From Pseudodesulfovibrio thermohalotolerans (GTDB taxonomy: Bacteria; Desulfobacterota; Desulfovibrionia; Desulfovibrionales; Desulfovibrionaceae), in the NCBI RefSeq assembly GCF_021353295.2, contig NZ_CP120635.1:2683501-2747500 (forward strand): DNA of 64,000 nt, given 5' to 3'. Under the pieces are notes generated by a model. The model ran no database searches. It saw only the letters and a list, made by a program, of their open reading frames with translations, and had not been told where the DNA came from. This document shows positions 25,352 to 34,795 of the stretch, one piece after another. Within the stretch, counting starts at the first letter, position 1, and every line of letters starts with the position of its first letter. A program made the translations under genes and the position numbers.

Positions 25352-26140
25352 CTACGGGATGTCCACGTACTTGGCGATGATGGCGTCGAGACGGCCCTCG
25401 GCGCGCATTTGGTTGATTATCTGGTTGAATTCCGGAAGCCGGTCGGCATAGGGGCTGTTGCGGTTGATAAGCAAATGGAAGGGCATTCCCTCCAGGGAGA
25501 CGCCAGTTTCCACGATGCGGTTCGTCACTCCGCCCGCCTTGATCTGAGGCCATGCGGCCATGGGCCACTCGATGACGATGTCTCCCCGGTGATTGGCCAG
25601 CATGAGCCATACGTTTTTGAGTTGAGGAGATTCATAGGTTTTGATGCCCCGAGAGCGAATATGCTCGTCGCTCCAACCGTTGCCGTGATACGTGACGACC
25701 ACAAGCCCCAAACGGAATATATCGTCGATGGAATGTATTCGACTGATCTCGGCCAACCTGGGGTTGTCCACGGTGGTGAAAACCCTGAGCTGTTTCACGT
25801 AGAACGGATCGGAATGCGTCACCGTATAGACCCGTCGTCCGGCAGTGGGCACGGTAATCATGGCGTCCGCCTCACCCAACTGGACCAGGACCTGGCATCG
25901 GCTCCACGGGTATTCCCGCCAATTGGCCCCGATCCCCATTCGACAGAGCGCCTCGTTGACGATCTCGAAGAAAAAGCCGGTCATGTACCCTTCCCCGGTT
26001 CTGGTGAAAAAAGGCCAGAAATCCGGATAGACCACACGCAATGGCTCGGAGGCCTGTGCAGATGTAAGACCAGTCAGGAGCAAAACAGCCAACACGACGC
26101 CTGCCAGCCGCCTTCCAACCCTACCGATCGTTGAACCCAT
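25352..26140 (-). CDS. periplasmic substrate-binding protein, family 3 type
   Basis: 262 residues from ATG 26140, preferred over an ATG 15 bases upstream because GGAG lies at correct distance. A signal peptide ends at SAQASEPL. The mature protein has the bilobed SBP_bac_3 fold: LRVVYPDFWPFF, GFFFEIVNEALCRMG, EADAMITVPTAGRR and a C-terminal INQMRAEGRLDAIIAKY. These proteins bind amino acids or related small molecules. No ABC permease or ATPase is adjacent, so it may be an orphan binding protein that feeds a distant transporter or a sensor kinase. Confidence 0.85.
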   Translation of the reverse strand: MGSTIGRVGRRLAGVVLAVLLLTGLTSAQASEPLRVVYPDFWPFFTRTGEGYMTGFFFEIVNEALCRMGIGANWREYPWSRCQVLVQLGEADAMITVPTAGRRVYTVTHSDPFYVKQLRVFTTVDNPRLAEISRIHSIDDIFRLGLVVVTYHGNGWSDEHIRSRGIKTYESPQLKNVWLMLANHRGDIVIEWPMAAWPQIKAGGVTNRIVETGVSLEGMPFHLLINRNSPYADRLPEFNQIINQMRAEGRLDAIIAKYVDIP

Positions 26141-26231
26141 GTCACAATTCTCCATACTGAAACGGTATCAGATTATTCTTTTCCGTCAACTCGACAGGAT
26201 TATTTTCAGAAGCCCGAAGAAAAACAATAAA

Positions 26232-26251
26232 AGGCCGCCTCAGGGCGGCCT
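26232..26251. terminator. intrinsic terminator for RND operon
   Basis: AGGCCGCC-TCAG-GGCGGCCT stem with A-rich plus-strand flank, downstream of the minus-strand pump gene. Confidence 0.75.
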
Positions 26252-26281
26252 AATATTCACAGTCGTTGACGGACTATTCGA

Positions 26282-29200
26282 TTATTCCTTCTTGTTGGCT
26301 ATGCCTCCACGCCGCAAAAGCCCTCCCAGCCGGGAGCCGGCGCCCTGAACGGCGGTATAGAGCGAGGGAACCACCAGCACGCCGAGAAGCGTGGCCGCGA
26401 TCATGCCGCCGAACACCGAGGTGCCCAGGGCGTGTCGACTGGACGACCCCGCCCCCGAAGCCCGGACCAGCGGTATGACGCCGAGGATGAAGGCGAACGA
26501 GGTCATGAGAATGGGCCTGAAACGCAGGGCCGCGGCTGCCTTGGCCGCTTCCATGAGGGACATGCCCGCATCATGCTTTTCCTTGGCGTATTCCACGATC
26601 ATGATCGCGTTCTTGGCGGCCAGGCCGATGAGCATGACCAGCCCAACCTGGGCGTAAACGTTGTTGTCCAGTCCGCGCAACCACTGGGCCGACATGGCCC
26701 CGAAGATGCCGAGCGGTACGCAGAGGATGACCGCGAACGGCGTGGTCCAGCTCTCGTACTGAGCGGCCAGCACCAGAAACACCATGACGATGGCCAGGGC
26801 GAAGATCAGCCCTGTCTGGCCTCCTGCGTGCTTCTCCTGATAGGCGATGGCGGTCCAATCGAACCCGTACCCGTCGGGCAGGGTCTGCCGGGCCACCTCT
26901 TCCATGGCGGCCATGGATTGGCCCGAGCTGTACCCTGCCGGGGTGGCTGCGTTGATCTCCACCGTGCGGAACACGTTGTAACGCTGCACGTACTCCGGAC
27001 CGGAGATGCGCTTGGCGCTGCTTAAAGTGGACAGCGGAACCATCTCCCCGCTGGCGGAGCGCATGTAGAACCTGTTGAGATCCTCAAGCCGGGTGCGGAA
27101 CTGCGACTCGGCCTGGGCCATGACGCGGTAGGTGCGCCCGTACTTGTTGAAGTCGTTAATATAATAGCCGCCGAGGTAGGTCTGCAACGTCTTGAAGACG
27201 TCGGAGATCGGCACCCCGAGCTTCTTGACCTTGTCGCGGTCAATCTCGACAAAGTACTGCGGTACGCCGTCGCTGAAGGTGGTGAACAGGTTCGCCACCT
27301 CGGGCCGCTTGGACGCCTCGGCTATGTACTGCTTGGTCACGGCGGCCAGCTCGGACACCGAATTGCCGGAACGGTCCTGCAACTCGAACTGCAAACCGCC
27401 GGTGGACGAGAGGCCGGGGATGGGCGGCGGCGCAAAGGCCATGATGACCGCCTCCTGGATGGACCAGAACTCCTTTTGCGCCTTGCCCATGATGGACGCG
27501 AGCGACAGATCCGGCGATGTCCGATCCGCCCAGTCGTCCAGCACGACGAAGACCGCCGAGGTATAGGACGAATACGCGCCGGTCAGGAGGTTGAACCCGC
27601 CGAGCACGACATAGTCGTGCACGCCGGGGGCGTCCTTGAGGTACGTCTCGACCTTGCGCATAACCGCCTCGGACCGCTCCAGCGAAGCGCCCTCGGGCAG
27701 GGATGCGTTGATGATGAAGTACCCCTGGTCCTCGTCGGGCACAAAGCTTGACGGCAGGATGGCGAACAGCCCGCCGCACGCCCCGATAAGCACGGCCACC
27801 ACAAGCACGCCCATGAAGGCGCGCCGGACCATGGAGGCCACGGCGGCGTTGTACTTGCGGGTGCACCAGTCGAAGACGGCGTTGAACTTGTCGAAAAACC
27901 AGCCGAGCGGGCCGCGAATGGGTTTGTAGGGCCGCAGGAGCAGGGCCGACAGGGCGGGAGACAGGGTCAGGGCGTTGACCGACGAGATGGCCACGGACAC
28001 GGACAGGGTCAGGGCGAACTGCTTGTACAACTGGCCGGTGATGCCGCCCATGAAGGCCACGGGAATGAACACGGCGATGAGCACCAGGGTACTCGCGATG
28101 ATCGGCCCGGTGACCTCGCTCATGGCTTTCTTCGTGGCTTCCTTCGGCGACATGCCCTCCTCGTCAATGTTGCGCTGGGTGGCCTCCACCACGACGATGG
28201 CGTCGTCGACAACGATACCGATGGCCAGCACCAGGCCGAACAAGGTCAGGGTGTTGATGGAGAACCCGAGCACCGGGAACAGGGCGAAGGTGCCGATCAG
28301 CGAGACTGGCACGCAGACCATGGGAATGATGGTCGTACGCCAGTTTTGCAGGAAAACGAAGACCACGAGGAAGACAAGGATAAGGGCCTCGTACAACGTG
28401 TCCATGACCTCGTCGATGGAAGAGTTCACGAAACGGGTGGTGTCGTAGGGAATGGAGTAATGAACGCCCTCGGGGAAGAAATGGGCCAATTCATCCATGG
28501 TCGCCCGAACCTGTCTGGACACCTCAAGGGCGTTGGAGCCGGGCAGTTGGTAGATGAGCATGGAGGCGTTGGGCTGGTTGTTGAGCCGGGCGAAGGTGAA
28601 ATAGTTCTTCGCACCCAGCTCCACGCGGGCCACGTCCTTGATGCGCACGGTGGACCCGTCGGCCTTGGCCTTGAGAATGATATTGCCGAACTCCCCGGGA
28701 TCGGCCAGACGGCCCTTGACCCGCAGGGTCATCTGAAACTGCTGGTCCCTGGGCGTGGGCGGCATACCGATCTGGCCCGCCGGAGCCTGGGTGTTCTGCT
28801 CCTCCACGGCGTTGATGACGTCGCTGACCGTCAGGCCGTAGGAGGTCAGCTTGTCCGGATCGAGCCACAGCCGCATACCGTAGTCCAGGTCGCCGAACAT
28901 GTTCACGTCGCCGACGCCCTCGATGCGGCGCAGCGCGTCGTAAATGTTGATCTTGCCGTAGTTGTTGAGGAAAAGAGTGTCGTATTCCGGCCTGTCCGAG
29001 GTCAGGGACACGATGAGCACGAACTCCGGCGACTGCTTGCGCACGGAAATACCAGTGTTGCGGACTTCCTGCGGCAGTTGGGGAGTGGCCAGATTGACGC
29101 GGTTCTGCACGTCCACGGTGGCCAGCTCAAGGTCACGACCGAGCTCGAAGGTCACGGTCAGGCTCATGGAACCGTCATTGGCCGAAATGGACTTCATGTA

Positions 29201-29431
29201 CATCATGTCCTGCGCGCCGTTGACCTGCTCTTCGATGGGCGAGGCCACGGACTGCTCCACGGTCTCGGCATCGGCTCCGGTATAGGTGGCGCGGACGGAC
29301 ACCGACGGAGGCGATATCTGCGGGTACTGGGCGATGGGCAGGGCGAACAGGGAAAGGACGCCCACCAGCAGAATGATGATGGCCACCACCGACGCGAAAA
29401 TAGGCCGATCTATGAAAAAGCGGACGAACAT
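26282..29431 (-). CDS. RND efflux permease, AcrB/HAE1 type
   Basis: 1049 residues. Closer to the AcrB branch than the pump at 11.3-14.4 kb: FFIDRPIFASVVAIIILLVG, LPIAQYPQISPPSVSVRATYTGA (shown in parts), the paired proton-relay aspartates in GIVVDDAIVVVEATQRN, and GEVTGPI-like SEVTGPIIASTLVLIAVFIPVAF. The second half has VLAAQYESWTTPF and GLAAKNAIMIVEYAKE. It extrudes drugs or other amphiphiles by proton exchange. Encoded 3 bases after its adaptor; no outer membrane channel gene or regulator is next to it. Confidence 0.95.
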   Translation of the reverse strand: MFVRFFIDRPIFASVVAIIILLVGVLSLFALPIAQYPQISPPSVSVRATYTGADAETVEQSVASPIEEQVNGAQDMMYMKSISANDGSMSLTVTFELGRDLELATVDVQNRVNLATPQLPQEVRNTGISVRKQSPEFVLIVSLTSDRPEYDTLFLNNYGKINIYDALRRIEGVGDVNMFGDLDYGMRLWLDPDKLTSYGLTVSDVINAVEEQNTQAPAGQIGMPPTPRDQQFQMTLRVKGRLADPGEFGNIILKAKADGSTVRIKDVARVELGAKNYFTFARLNNQPNASMLIYQLPGSNALEVSRQVRATMDELAHFFPEGVHYSIPYDTTRFVNSSIDEVMDTLYEALILVFLVVFVFLQNWRTTIIPMVCVPVSLIGTFALFPVLGFSINTLTLFGLVLAIGIVVDDAIVVVEATQRNIDEEGMSPKEATKKAMSEVTGPIIASTLVLIAVFIPVAFMGGITGQLYKQFALTLSVSVAISSVNALTLSPALSALLLRPYKPIRGPLGWFFDKFNAVFDWCTRKYNAAVASMVRRAFMGVLVVAVLIGACGGLFAILPSSFVPDEDQGYFIINASLPEGASLERSEAVMRKVETYLKDAPGVHDYVVLGGFNLLTGAYSSYTSAVFVVLDDWADRTSPDLSLASIMGKAQKEFWSIQEAVIMAFAPPPIPGLSSTGGLQFELQDRSGNSVSELAAVTKQYIAEASKRPEVANLFTTFSDGVPQYFVEIDRDKVKKLGVPISDVFKTLQTYLGGYYINDFNKYGRTYRVMAQAESQFRTRLEDLNRFYMRSASGEMVPLSTLSSAKRISGPEYVQRYNVFRTVEINAATPAGYSSGQSMAAMEEVARQTLPDGYGFDWTAIAYQEKHAGGQTGLIFALAIVMVFLVLAAQYESWTTPFAVILCVPLGIFGAMSAQWLRGLDNNVYAQVGLVMLIGLAAKNAIMIVEYAKEKHDAGMSLMEAAKAAAALRFRPILMTSFAFILGVIPLVRASGAGSSSRHALGTSVFGGMIAATLLGVLVVPSLYTAVQGAGSRLGGLLRRGGIANKKE

Positions 29432-29434
29432 GGG

Positions 29435-30670
29435 CTACTCCGCTCCGGCGCCGGCCGCCTTGCCGCCATCGGAGGGAACCGGCGCCTCCTCGACGCCCGC
29501 GTCCCCGGAGGGGGCGGGCTGTGTGCCGTCGGACACCATGGGCACCACGACCGGCTTGATCTTCATGCCCGGCTTGACCCGGTTGATGCCTTCGGAAAGA
29601 AGCATCTCCCCGGCCTTGACGCCCTCTGCGACCACGGCCAGATTCATGGACTCGGAACCGAGCTTGACCGGCTGGTTCCGGATCGTCCCGTCCGGGTCCA
29701 CCAGGAACACGGACTTCATGCCCTGAACGTCCATGATCGCCTGGACCGGGACGACCACCGCGTCGCTATGGTTGGAAACCCGAACGCGGACCTTGGCGTA
29801 CTGGCCCGGCTTGAGCATGTTGTCGGGATTGGGGAAAAGCACACGAATGCCCAGGGTGCCGGTCTTTGGATCAATGGTCGGATCGACCATGTCGAATCTG
29901 CCGGGCTGGTTGTACTCGCCCCCATCGGCCAGAATCATGCGAATGGGCATCTCTCCGGCCCCCCGCGCCTTCTTGTCGCGCATGGCGCGAATGTAATCGC
30001 TCTCGCTGACGCTGAAACTGACGTAAACCGGGTCCGTGGTGGAAATGGTCGCCAGCAGGGTGTTCTCACCCTGCCCCACCAGGTTGCCCACATCCACCTG
30101 CACACGGCCGATAACGCCGTTGATGGGGGAATATATCTTGGTATAGCCGAGCTGAATCCGGGCGTTCTCCACCTTGGCCTTGTTGTCGGCCAACTGGGCC
30201 TGATAGGTGGCCGCCTGGGTCTGATAGCTCTCGAACTCGTCGCGGCTGACCACGCCCTCGTTGAAAAGCTTCTTGAACCGCTTCAAATCCTTGGAGGCCT
30301 TGTCGTACAGGGCCTGGTTGTATTCCAGACCGGACTGGGCCTGTTTCAGCTCCTCCTTGAACGGCTTGGGATCGATGACGAAGAGCAGGTCGCCCTTCTT
30401 CACGGCCCGGCCCTCATCGAATTTCCGCTCGATAAGAAACCCGGCCACACGGGCCCGGACATCCACGGTTTCATGCGCGCTGATCTGGCCGACCCACTCG
30501 CCCCAAGTGGGCACATCGCGGACCTCGGCCTTGACCACCTTCATGGGCGTCGGCTCCTGGGCCGCCGGCTCCGGGGCTTTTTTGTCTTCGCCGGTGCACC
30601 CGGCGATAAAAAGGAAAAGAAAGGAAAGAACGCAACCGATCGTCATGGAACGCAACACAGAGTTATCCAT
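29435..30670 (-). CDS. RND efflux adaptor lipoprotein, AcrA type
   Basis: 411 residues. A type II signal peptide with lipobox FIAGC (Cys25) makes it a lipid-anchored periplasmic protein. Adaptor signature: EVRDVPTWGEWVGQISAHETVD in part, RARVAGFLIERKFDEGRAVK, LFVIDPKPFKEELKQAQ, a helical hairpin at about 110-170, and KIYSPINGVIGRVQVDVG. The last 35 residues are Pro/Gly/Ala-rich and probably disordered. Ribosome site TAAGG lies 8 bases before the ATG. First gene of a two-gene operon with the permease. Confidence 0.93.
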   Translation of the reverse strand: MDNSVLRSMTIGCVLSFLFLFIAGCTGEDKKAPEPAAQEPTPMKVVKAEVRDVPTWGEWVGQISAHETVDVRARVAGFLIERKFDEGRAVKKGDLLFVIDPKPFKEELKQAQSGLEYNQALYDKASKDLKRFKKLFNEGVVSRDEFESYQTQAATYQAQLADNKAKVENARIQLGYTKIYSPINGVIGRVQVDVGNLVGQGENTLLATISTTDPVYVSFSVSESDYIRAMRDKKARGAGEMPIRMILADGGEYNQPGRFDMVDPTIDPKTGTLGIRVLFPNPDNMLKPGQYAKVRVRVSNHSDAVVVPVQAIMDVQGMKSVFLVDPDGTIRNQPVKLGSESMNLAVVAEGVKAGEMLLSEGINRVKPGMKIKPVVVPMVSDGTQPAPSGDAGVEEAPVPSDGGKAAGAGAE

Positions 30671-30895
30671 CGCAAAAACCTTACGTTGTGTTGTAATAAA
30701 AAAGCTCCCACCATCAAACGCAGTTGCCCATACCCTATCGATATTTATATGCCATGTACATTACTTATTCCACATAATGCACATAGTTGCGCCACAACCG
30801 AATCCCCAATCCGTCGGCCCGCGTATTGACTACCGGCTGCCCAGACCGTACTTATCGGTCAGTGACAACCGCATCCAATCAGCATGGAGAGGAAC

Positions 30896-31183
30896 ATGGC
30901 CGAGAACACCTGTAGAGAAAATCCCATGAAGGGCATCCCCTTGGGCATCAATTTCACAACCTTCCTGTATTCCCTGTCGTCCTCGGCCGTGGTCGCCCTG
31001 GGCGAAGCGGCCGACCCGGGCACCGGCAAGGTCGAGTTCAATAAGGAGCTGGCCAAGCACACCATCGACGTGCTCGGAATGCTCAAGGAAAAATTCGACA
31101 ACGGCTTGGACGACGAAGAAAAGAAACTGCTGTGCGACATCGTGTACAATCTGCGGATGGCTTACGTTAACAAGACAAGATAA
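30896..31183 (+). CDS. DUF1844-family protein
   Basis: 95 residues from ATG 30896, preceded by GGAGAGG. The pattern GINFTTFLYSLSSSAVVALGEA followed by NKELAKHTIDVLGMLKEKFDNGLDDEEKKLL is typical of the DUF1844 family, small helical proteins found widely in deltaproteobacteria and other groups. No function is established. It is 11 bases upstream of argC and probably co-transcribed with it. Confidence 0.85.
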   Translation: MAENTCRENPMKGIPLGINFTTFLYSLSSSAVVALGEAADPGTGKVEFNKELAKHTIDVLGMLKEKFDNGLDDEEKKLLCDIVYNLRMAYVNKTR

Positions 31184-31194
31184 CGGGAACGACA

Positions 31195-32250
31195 ATGTCT
31201 CAGATCATCAAGGCCGGGCTGGTGGGCGTCACCGGCTACACCGGCATGGAATTGGCCCGGCTCATGATACACCACTCCTCCATGGAGCTGGTCAGGGCCA
31301 CCTCCCGGTCCGAAGCGGGCAAGAAGCTCGCCGATATCTATCCCTTCCTCAACCGGCTGCCGCTGGGCGAACTGGTCATCACCCAGCCCGACGCGGCCGA
31401 TCTGGCCGAGGAATGCGACGTGGTCTTCCTGGCCGTTCCCCACAAGACCGCCATGGAGATCGCCGCCGAGCTGCTCGAAGCGGGTGTGAAGGTGGTTGAC
31501 CTCTCCGCCGATTTCCGCATCGACGACAAGGACACCTACGAGGCGTGGTACAAGGTGGAACATACCCGCGCCGACCTGCTCGGAGAAGCGGTTTACGGCC
31601 TGCCCGAGCTGTACCTCGACAAGATCATGGGCGCGCGGCTCATCGCCAACCCCGGCTGCTACCCGACCTCTTCCATCCTCGGCCTGGCCCCGGCCCTGTC
31701 CGCAGGGCTCATCGAGACCGGCGACATCGTCATCGACGCCAAGTCCGGCGCTTCGGGCGCGGGACGCGGGGCCAAGGTGCCCAACCTCTTCTGCGAGGTG
31801 GCCGACTCGTTCAAGGCCTACGGCCTGCCCTCCCACCGGCACACTCCCGAGATCGAGCAGGAAATTTCCAAGCTGGCCGGAACCGACCTCACGGTTTCCT
31901 TCAACACCCACCTGCTGCCCATCGACCGGGGCATCCTGTCCACCATCTACACCCGGCTCAAGGGCGAGACCTCCCTGGAGGAGGTGCGCCAAGTCTATAC
32001 CGACTTCTATTCGGACAAGCCGCTGGTCCGCGTGCTGCCCGAGGGCCAGTTGCCCGAGACCCGATTCGTGCGCGGCACGGTCTTCTGCGACATCGGCCTG
32101 GTGGTCGATCCCCGCACCGGCAGACTGATTATCCTGTCGGCCATCGACAACCTTTGTCGAGGAGCGTCCGGCCAGGCGTTGATGAACGCCAACCTGATCT
32201 GCGGACTGGACATTGACGAAGGGGTGCCCATGGCTCCGATGATGCCCTAG
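31195..32250 (+). CDS. argC: N-acetyl-gamma-glutamyl-phosphate reductase
   Basis: 351 residues. The NADP-binding start IKAGLVGVTGYTGMELARL, VVFLAVPHKTAMEIA, the catalytic Cys155 in NPGCYPTSSILGL, and HRHTPEIEQE are diagnostic. The enzyme reduces N-acetylglutamyl phosphate to the semialdehyde in arginine biosynthesis. No other arg genes are adjacent, so the pathway is dispersed. Ends in a strong terminator. Confidence 0.96.
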   Translation: MSQIIKAGLVGVTGYTGMELARLMIHHSSMELVRATSRSEAGKKLADIYPFLNRLPLGELVITQPDAADLAEECDVVFLAVPHKTAMEIAAELLEAGVKVVDLSADFRIDDKDTYEAWYKVEHTRADLLGEAVYGLPELYLDKIMGARLIANPGCYPTSSILGLAPALSAGLIETGDIVIDAKSGASGAGRGAKVPNLFCEVADSFKAYGLPSHRHTPEIEQEISKLAGTDLTVSFNTHLLPIDRGILSTIYTRLKGETSLEEVRQVYTDFYSDKPLVRVLPEGQLPETRFVRGTVFCDIGLVVDPRTGRLIILSAIDNLCRGASGQALMNANLICGLDIDEGVPMAPMMP

Positions 32251-32275
32251 CCGCCCCCCTTTCCCCGACGAATCA

Positions 32276-32309
32276 AAGGCCGCCTTCTTCTGGCGGCCTT
32301 TTCTTTTTC
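32276..32309 (+). terminator. intrinsic terminator after argC
   Basis: AAGGCCGCC-TTCTTCT-GGCGGCCTT followed by TTCTTTTT. Confidence 0.9.
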
Positions 32310-32372
32310 CCGACAGTGGTTATATTGAAGAAAGGCAACCGCTCCACGACATTGAACCCGGAGGATATCCAT

Positions 32373-32984
32373 ATGGAATTCAACGAGATCCTTGAACGAC
32401 GCAGGGCCATCAACTTTTTCGACCCCACCCGGGACGTACCCGAGGACCTGCTGCGCACCGTCCTGGCCGAGGCCGGACAGGCCCCGTCCAGCTTCAACCT
32501 CCAGCCGTGGAAGATTAAAATCGTCCGCGATCCGACGCGCAAGGCGGCGTTGCGGGCCCTGGCCTTCGATCAGCCCAAGGTGACCGAGGCCCCGGTGGTG
32601 CTCATCGTTCTGGGCGACCGCGCGGGCTGGCAGGCAGGCAACCCCACCTTGGAAGGCCACTTCGAGCACAACCTCAAACCGGAACAGCGCGACTGGTTAA
32701 TCAACACCGCCAAGGCCCTGTACGGCGACACCCCGGACGCTTCCTTGGCCTTTGCCGCCAAGAACGCGGGCCTGTTCGCCATGTCCTTCATGTTCGCCGC
32801 CTGCGCCCACGGGCTGGACACCCACCCCATGGACGGCTTCGACCGCGAGGCCGTGCGCAAGGAATTCGACATCCCGGACAACTACTGGATTCCCATGCTC
32901 ATCGCCGTGGGGCACCGCACCCCCGACCTCCAGTTGCATCCCAAGGCATGGCGGCAATCCGTGGACGACATGATCCTGAAATAA
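32373..32984 (+). CDS. nitroreductase-family FMN oxidoreductase
   Basis: 203 residues from ATG 32373, behind GGAGGATATCCAT. Nitroreductase fold: FNEILERRRAINFFDPTRDVP, the FMN loop AGQAPSSFNLQPWKI, and the C-terminal IPMLIAVGHRTPD. Family members are dimeric flavoproteins that use NAD(P)H to reduce quinones, nitro-compounds or enones. The native substrate is unknown. It is a single-gene unit between two terminators. Confidence 0.9.
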   Translation: MEFNEILERRRAINFFDPTRDVPEDLLRTVLAEAGQAPSSFNLQPWKIKIVRDPTRKAALRALAFDQPKVTEAPVVLIVLGDRAGWQAGNPTLEGHFEHNLKPEQRDWLINTAKALYGDTPDASLAFAAKNAGLFAMSFMFAACAHGLDTHPMDGFDREAVRKEFDIPDNYWIPMLIAVGHRTPDLQLHPKAWRQSVDDMILK

Positions 32985-33080
32985 GGCGGCTCGCGGCAAC
33001 GGCGCGTTCACTCCCCTTCTCACGGAAGCTTCCGCTCCGTACAGAAGACCGCGCAAAAGAGAAGCCCCTCACAACAACAC

Positions 33081-33116
33081 AAGGCCCCGGCACAAAATCG
33101 TGTCAGGGCCTTTCCT
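33081..33116 (+). terminator. terminator after nitroreductase
   Basis: AAGGCCC ... GGGCCTTT stem with an internal GCAC/GTGT pairing, followed by CCTTTG. Confidence 0.6.
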
Positions 33117-33144
33117 TTGCGCCGTCGCCGAAAACGACGGCACG

Positions 33145-33173
33145 AGAAAAGGGGACCCGAAGGCCCCCTTTTC
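33145..33173 (-). terminator. terminator of ferredoxin/cytochrome b operon
   Basis: AAAAGGGG ... CCCCCTTTT hairpin just downstream of the minus-strand cytochrome gene, with T-run on that strand. Confidence 0.7.
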
Positions 33174-33200
33174 CGCTATGGGAATGGAGTGTGTATGGAA

Positions 33201-33662
33201 CTATTTTCGCACGGCGTAGGCCGATGTTCTGCGGACCAGGGCGGCGATCGCCAGAACGCCCAGGACCATGACCAGAGAGAGGTGCACCCACTCGATGGTC
33301 ACGATGTAGAGCGGGTCCAGGGTCACGCCGGGAAGGTTGCGATAGACGCGCAGCGCGCCAGAAAGAATCAGGCCGCCGACCACGATGACGCGGGCCAGCC
33401 CCAGGCCGGTCAGGGCGAGCTTGTTCTTCCAGCTCCTGAGCCAATTGACCGCGACCAGAGCCGCGAGGAAAAGGAGCACGGCCCCGAGGACGTAATGAAT
33501 CTTGTGGACCAGGAAGAAGTCGCCGGTCCAGGCCATGCCCGGAATGGTGGTCAGGGCGTATCGCTTGGCCAGCGGCATCTGCATGAACCCGGTAAAGGTC
33601 AGGGAGGCCACGGTCAGAATGAACAGCCGGGTGATCCAGCCGGAATAGGGTCTAGTCTTCAT
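33201..33662 (-). CDS. membrane cytochrome b-like subunit
   Basis: 153 residues with four predicted membrane segments. Histidines that could hold heme b lie in LVHKIHYVLG (segment 2) and EWVHLSLVMVLG (segment 4), the layout of small formate-dehydrogenase-gamma or DUF4405-type cytochromes. It presumably passes electrons between the quinone pool and the exported ferredoxin encoded upstream. Its start overlaps that gene by 11 bases. No catalytic molybdopterin or hydrogenase subunit is in the operon. Confidence 0.75.
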   Translation of the reverse strand: MKTRPYSGWITRLFILTVASLTFTGFMQMPLAKRYALTTIPGMAWTGDFFLVHKIHYVLGAVLLFLAALVAVNWLRSWKNKLALTGLGLARVIVVGGLILSGALRVYRNLPGVTLDPLYIVTIEWVHLSLVMVLGVLAIAALVRRTSAYAVRK

Positions 33663-34731
33663 GGCCGTCCTCCCCGTCGTTGTTCAGGAGCTTGGCCCCC
33701 AGGCCGAGCACTCCGGCGGCGATGCCCGCAACCGGGGCGACGAGCGCGGCCGTGGCCAATTTTGTCTCGTCGGCCATGACGTCCTCGACCGGCCCCATAT
33801 GCGGTTTGCCGGGGCCGAGCGCGTTCTTCACGCCCTTGCCGGGTCCCTTGGCCTTCGCCCCCTTGCCGGTTCCCCGGCCGGAGTCCTTGTCTATGGCCTG
33901 GTCGATGAGTTCAAACGGCACCGGGGACAAATACAATGTATTGGTTCCGCCGTTCTCCTCAAGCCCGTAGATGAACCAACCCTTTTCCTTGGCCATCGCC
34001 TTGGCCTTGGCCACGATCTCGTCGCGCGGGCCGATGATCTGAACGTCCTCCGGACAGACCTCGATGCACGCGGGCAGCGCGCCCTTGTCCAGGAGCTGAT
34101 AACAGCGGTCGCATTTGTACATGACGCCGTTGCCCGCCAGACGCGGCATGAGGTGACGGTACAATCCCACGCCGGACTGACGTTGGGGAATGTTCCACGG
34201 GCACACGGCGCGGCATTTCGCTCCGCCCATGCACAGGTCCGGGCTGATGCGGGTCAGGCCGTTGACCTGCTTGTTGGCCGCGCCGAAGGGGCACAGGTTG
34301 GCGCAGGGGGGATTCTGGCAGTGCATACACCGCCGAGGTATGTTGATGTCGTAGGACTCTCCCTCGTATTCCACCACGGCGTTTTGCAGAAAAAGCCAAT
34401 TGTAGGGGGTCAGACGGTCGTCCACATCGCGCAGGTCCGACCAGTCCTCGGGCTTGGCCCGGCGGGACGGAAGCATCTCCGGGAACGGCTTTACCGGCTC
34501 CGGGAATTTGGATGCGTTGGATTCGCGGCACGCCTCAACGCAAGCGCCGCAGCCGATACATTTGGACAGATCCAGCAGGGTGGCCAGTTCGCCGTCCGAA
34601 GGCGACGGCACACGCTCCTGCGCAGCCAGGACCGGGGCGGCCGGGATAAGGGCTCCGGCTCCTCCCACGCCCAGGGTCTTGAGGAACCCGCGACGGCTTA
34701 TGGTTCCCGGCCCATGTTTTTTCTCTGACAT
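33652..34731 (-). CDS. Tat-exported four-cluster ferredoxin-like electron transfer subunit
   Basis: 359 residues from ATG 34731. The Tat signal SRRGFLKTLG directs folded export. Four cysteine clusters follow: CIGCGACVEAC, CMHCQNPPCANLC, CMGGAKCRAVC and CDRCY...CIEVC, the arrangement of HybA/FdhB-like 16-Fe subunits. A C-terminal Gly/Lys-rich linker (GKGAKAKGPGKG) leads to a hydrophobic helix at about 330-348 that may anchor it in the membrane. It would carry electrons between a periplasmic partner and the cytochrome b encoded downstream; the partner enzyme is not in the window. Confidence 0.88.
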   Translation of the reverse strand: MSEKKHGPGTISRRGFLKTLGVGGAGALIPAAPVLAAQERVPSPSDGELATLLDLSKCIGCGACVEACRESNASKFPEPVKPFPEMLPSRRAKPEDWSDLRDVDDRLTPYNWLFLQNAVVEYEGESYDINIPRRCMHCQNPPCANLCPFGAANKQVNGLTRISPDLCMGGAKCRAVCPWNIPQRQSGVGLYRHLMPRLAGNGVMYKCDRCYQLLDKGALPACIEVCPEDVQIIGPRDEIVAKAKAMAKEKGWFIYGLEENGGTNTLYLSPVPFELIDQAIDKDSGRGTGKGAKAKGPGKGVKNALGPGKPHMGPVEDVMADETKLATAALVAPVAGIAAGVLGLGAKLLNNDGEDGHED

Positions 34732-34795
34732 GTCGGTTTGCAACCTCGTCTTGATGATGTTTGCGGACCGGACATCCTTTCCGGTGTCGACGCCA

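Noticed and set aside
28346..30829. 827-codon open frame on the plus strand
   Set aside because: Antisense to the RND permease and adaptor; His/Gly/Val-rich composition is typical of a shadow of a high-GC gene and there is no ribosome site.
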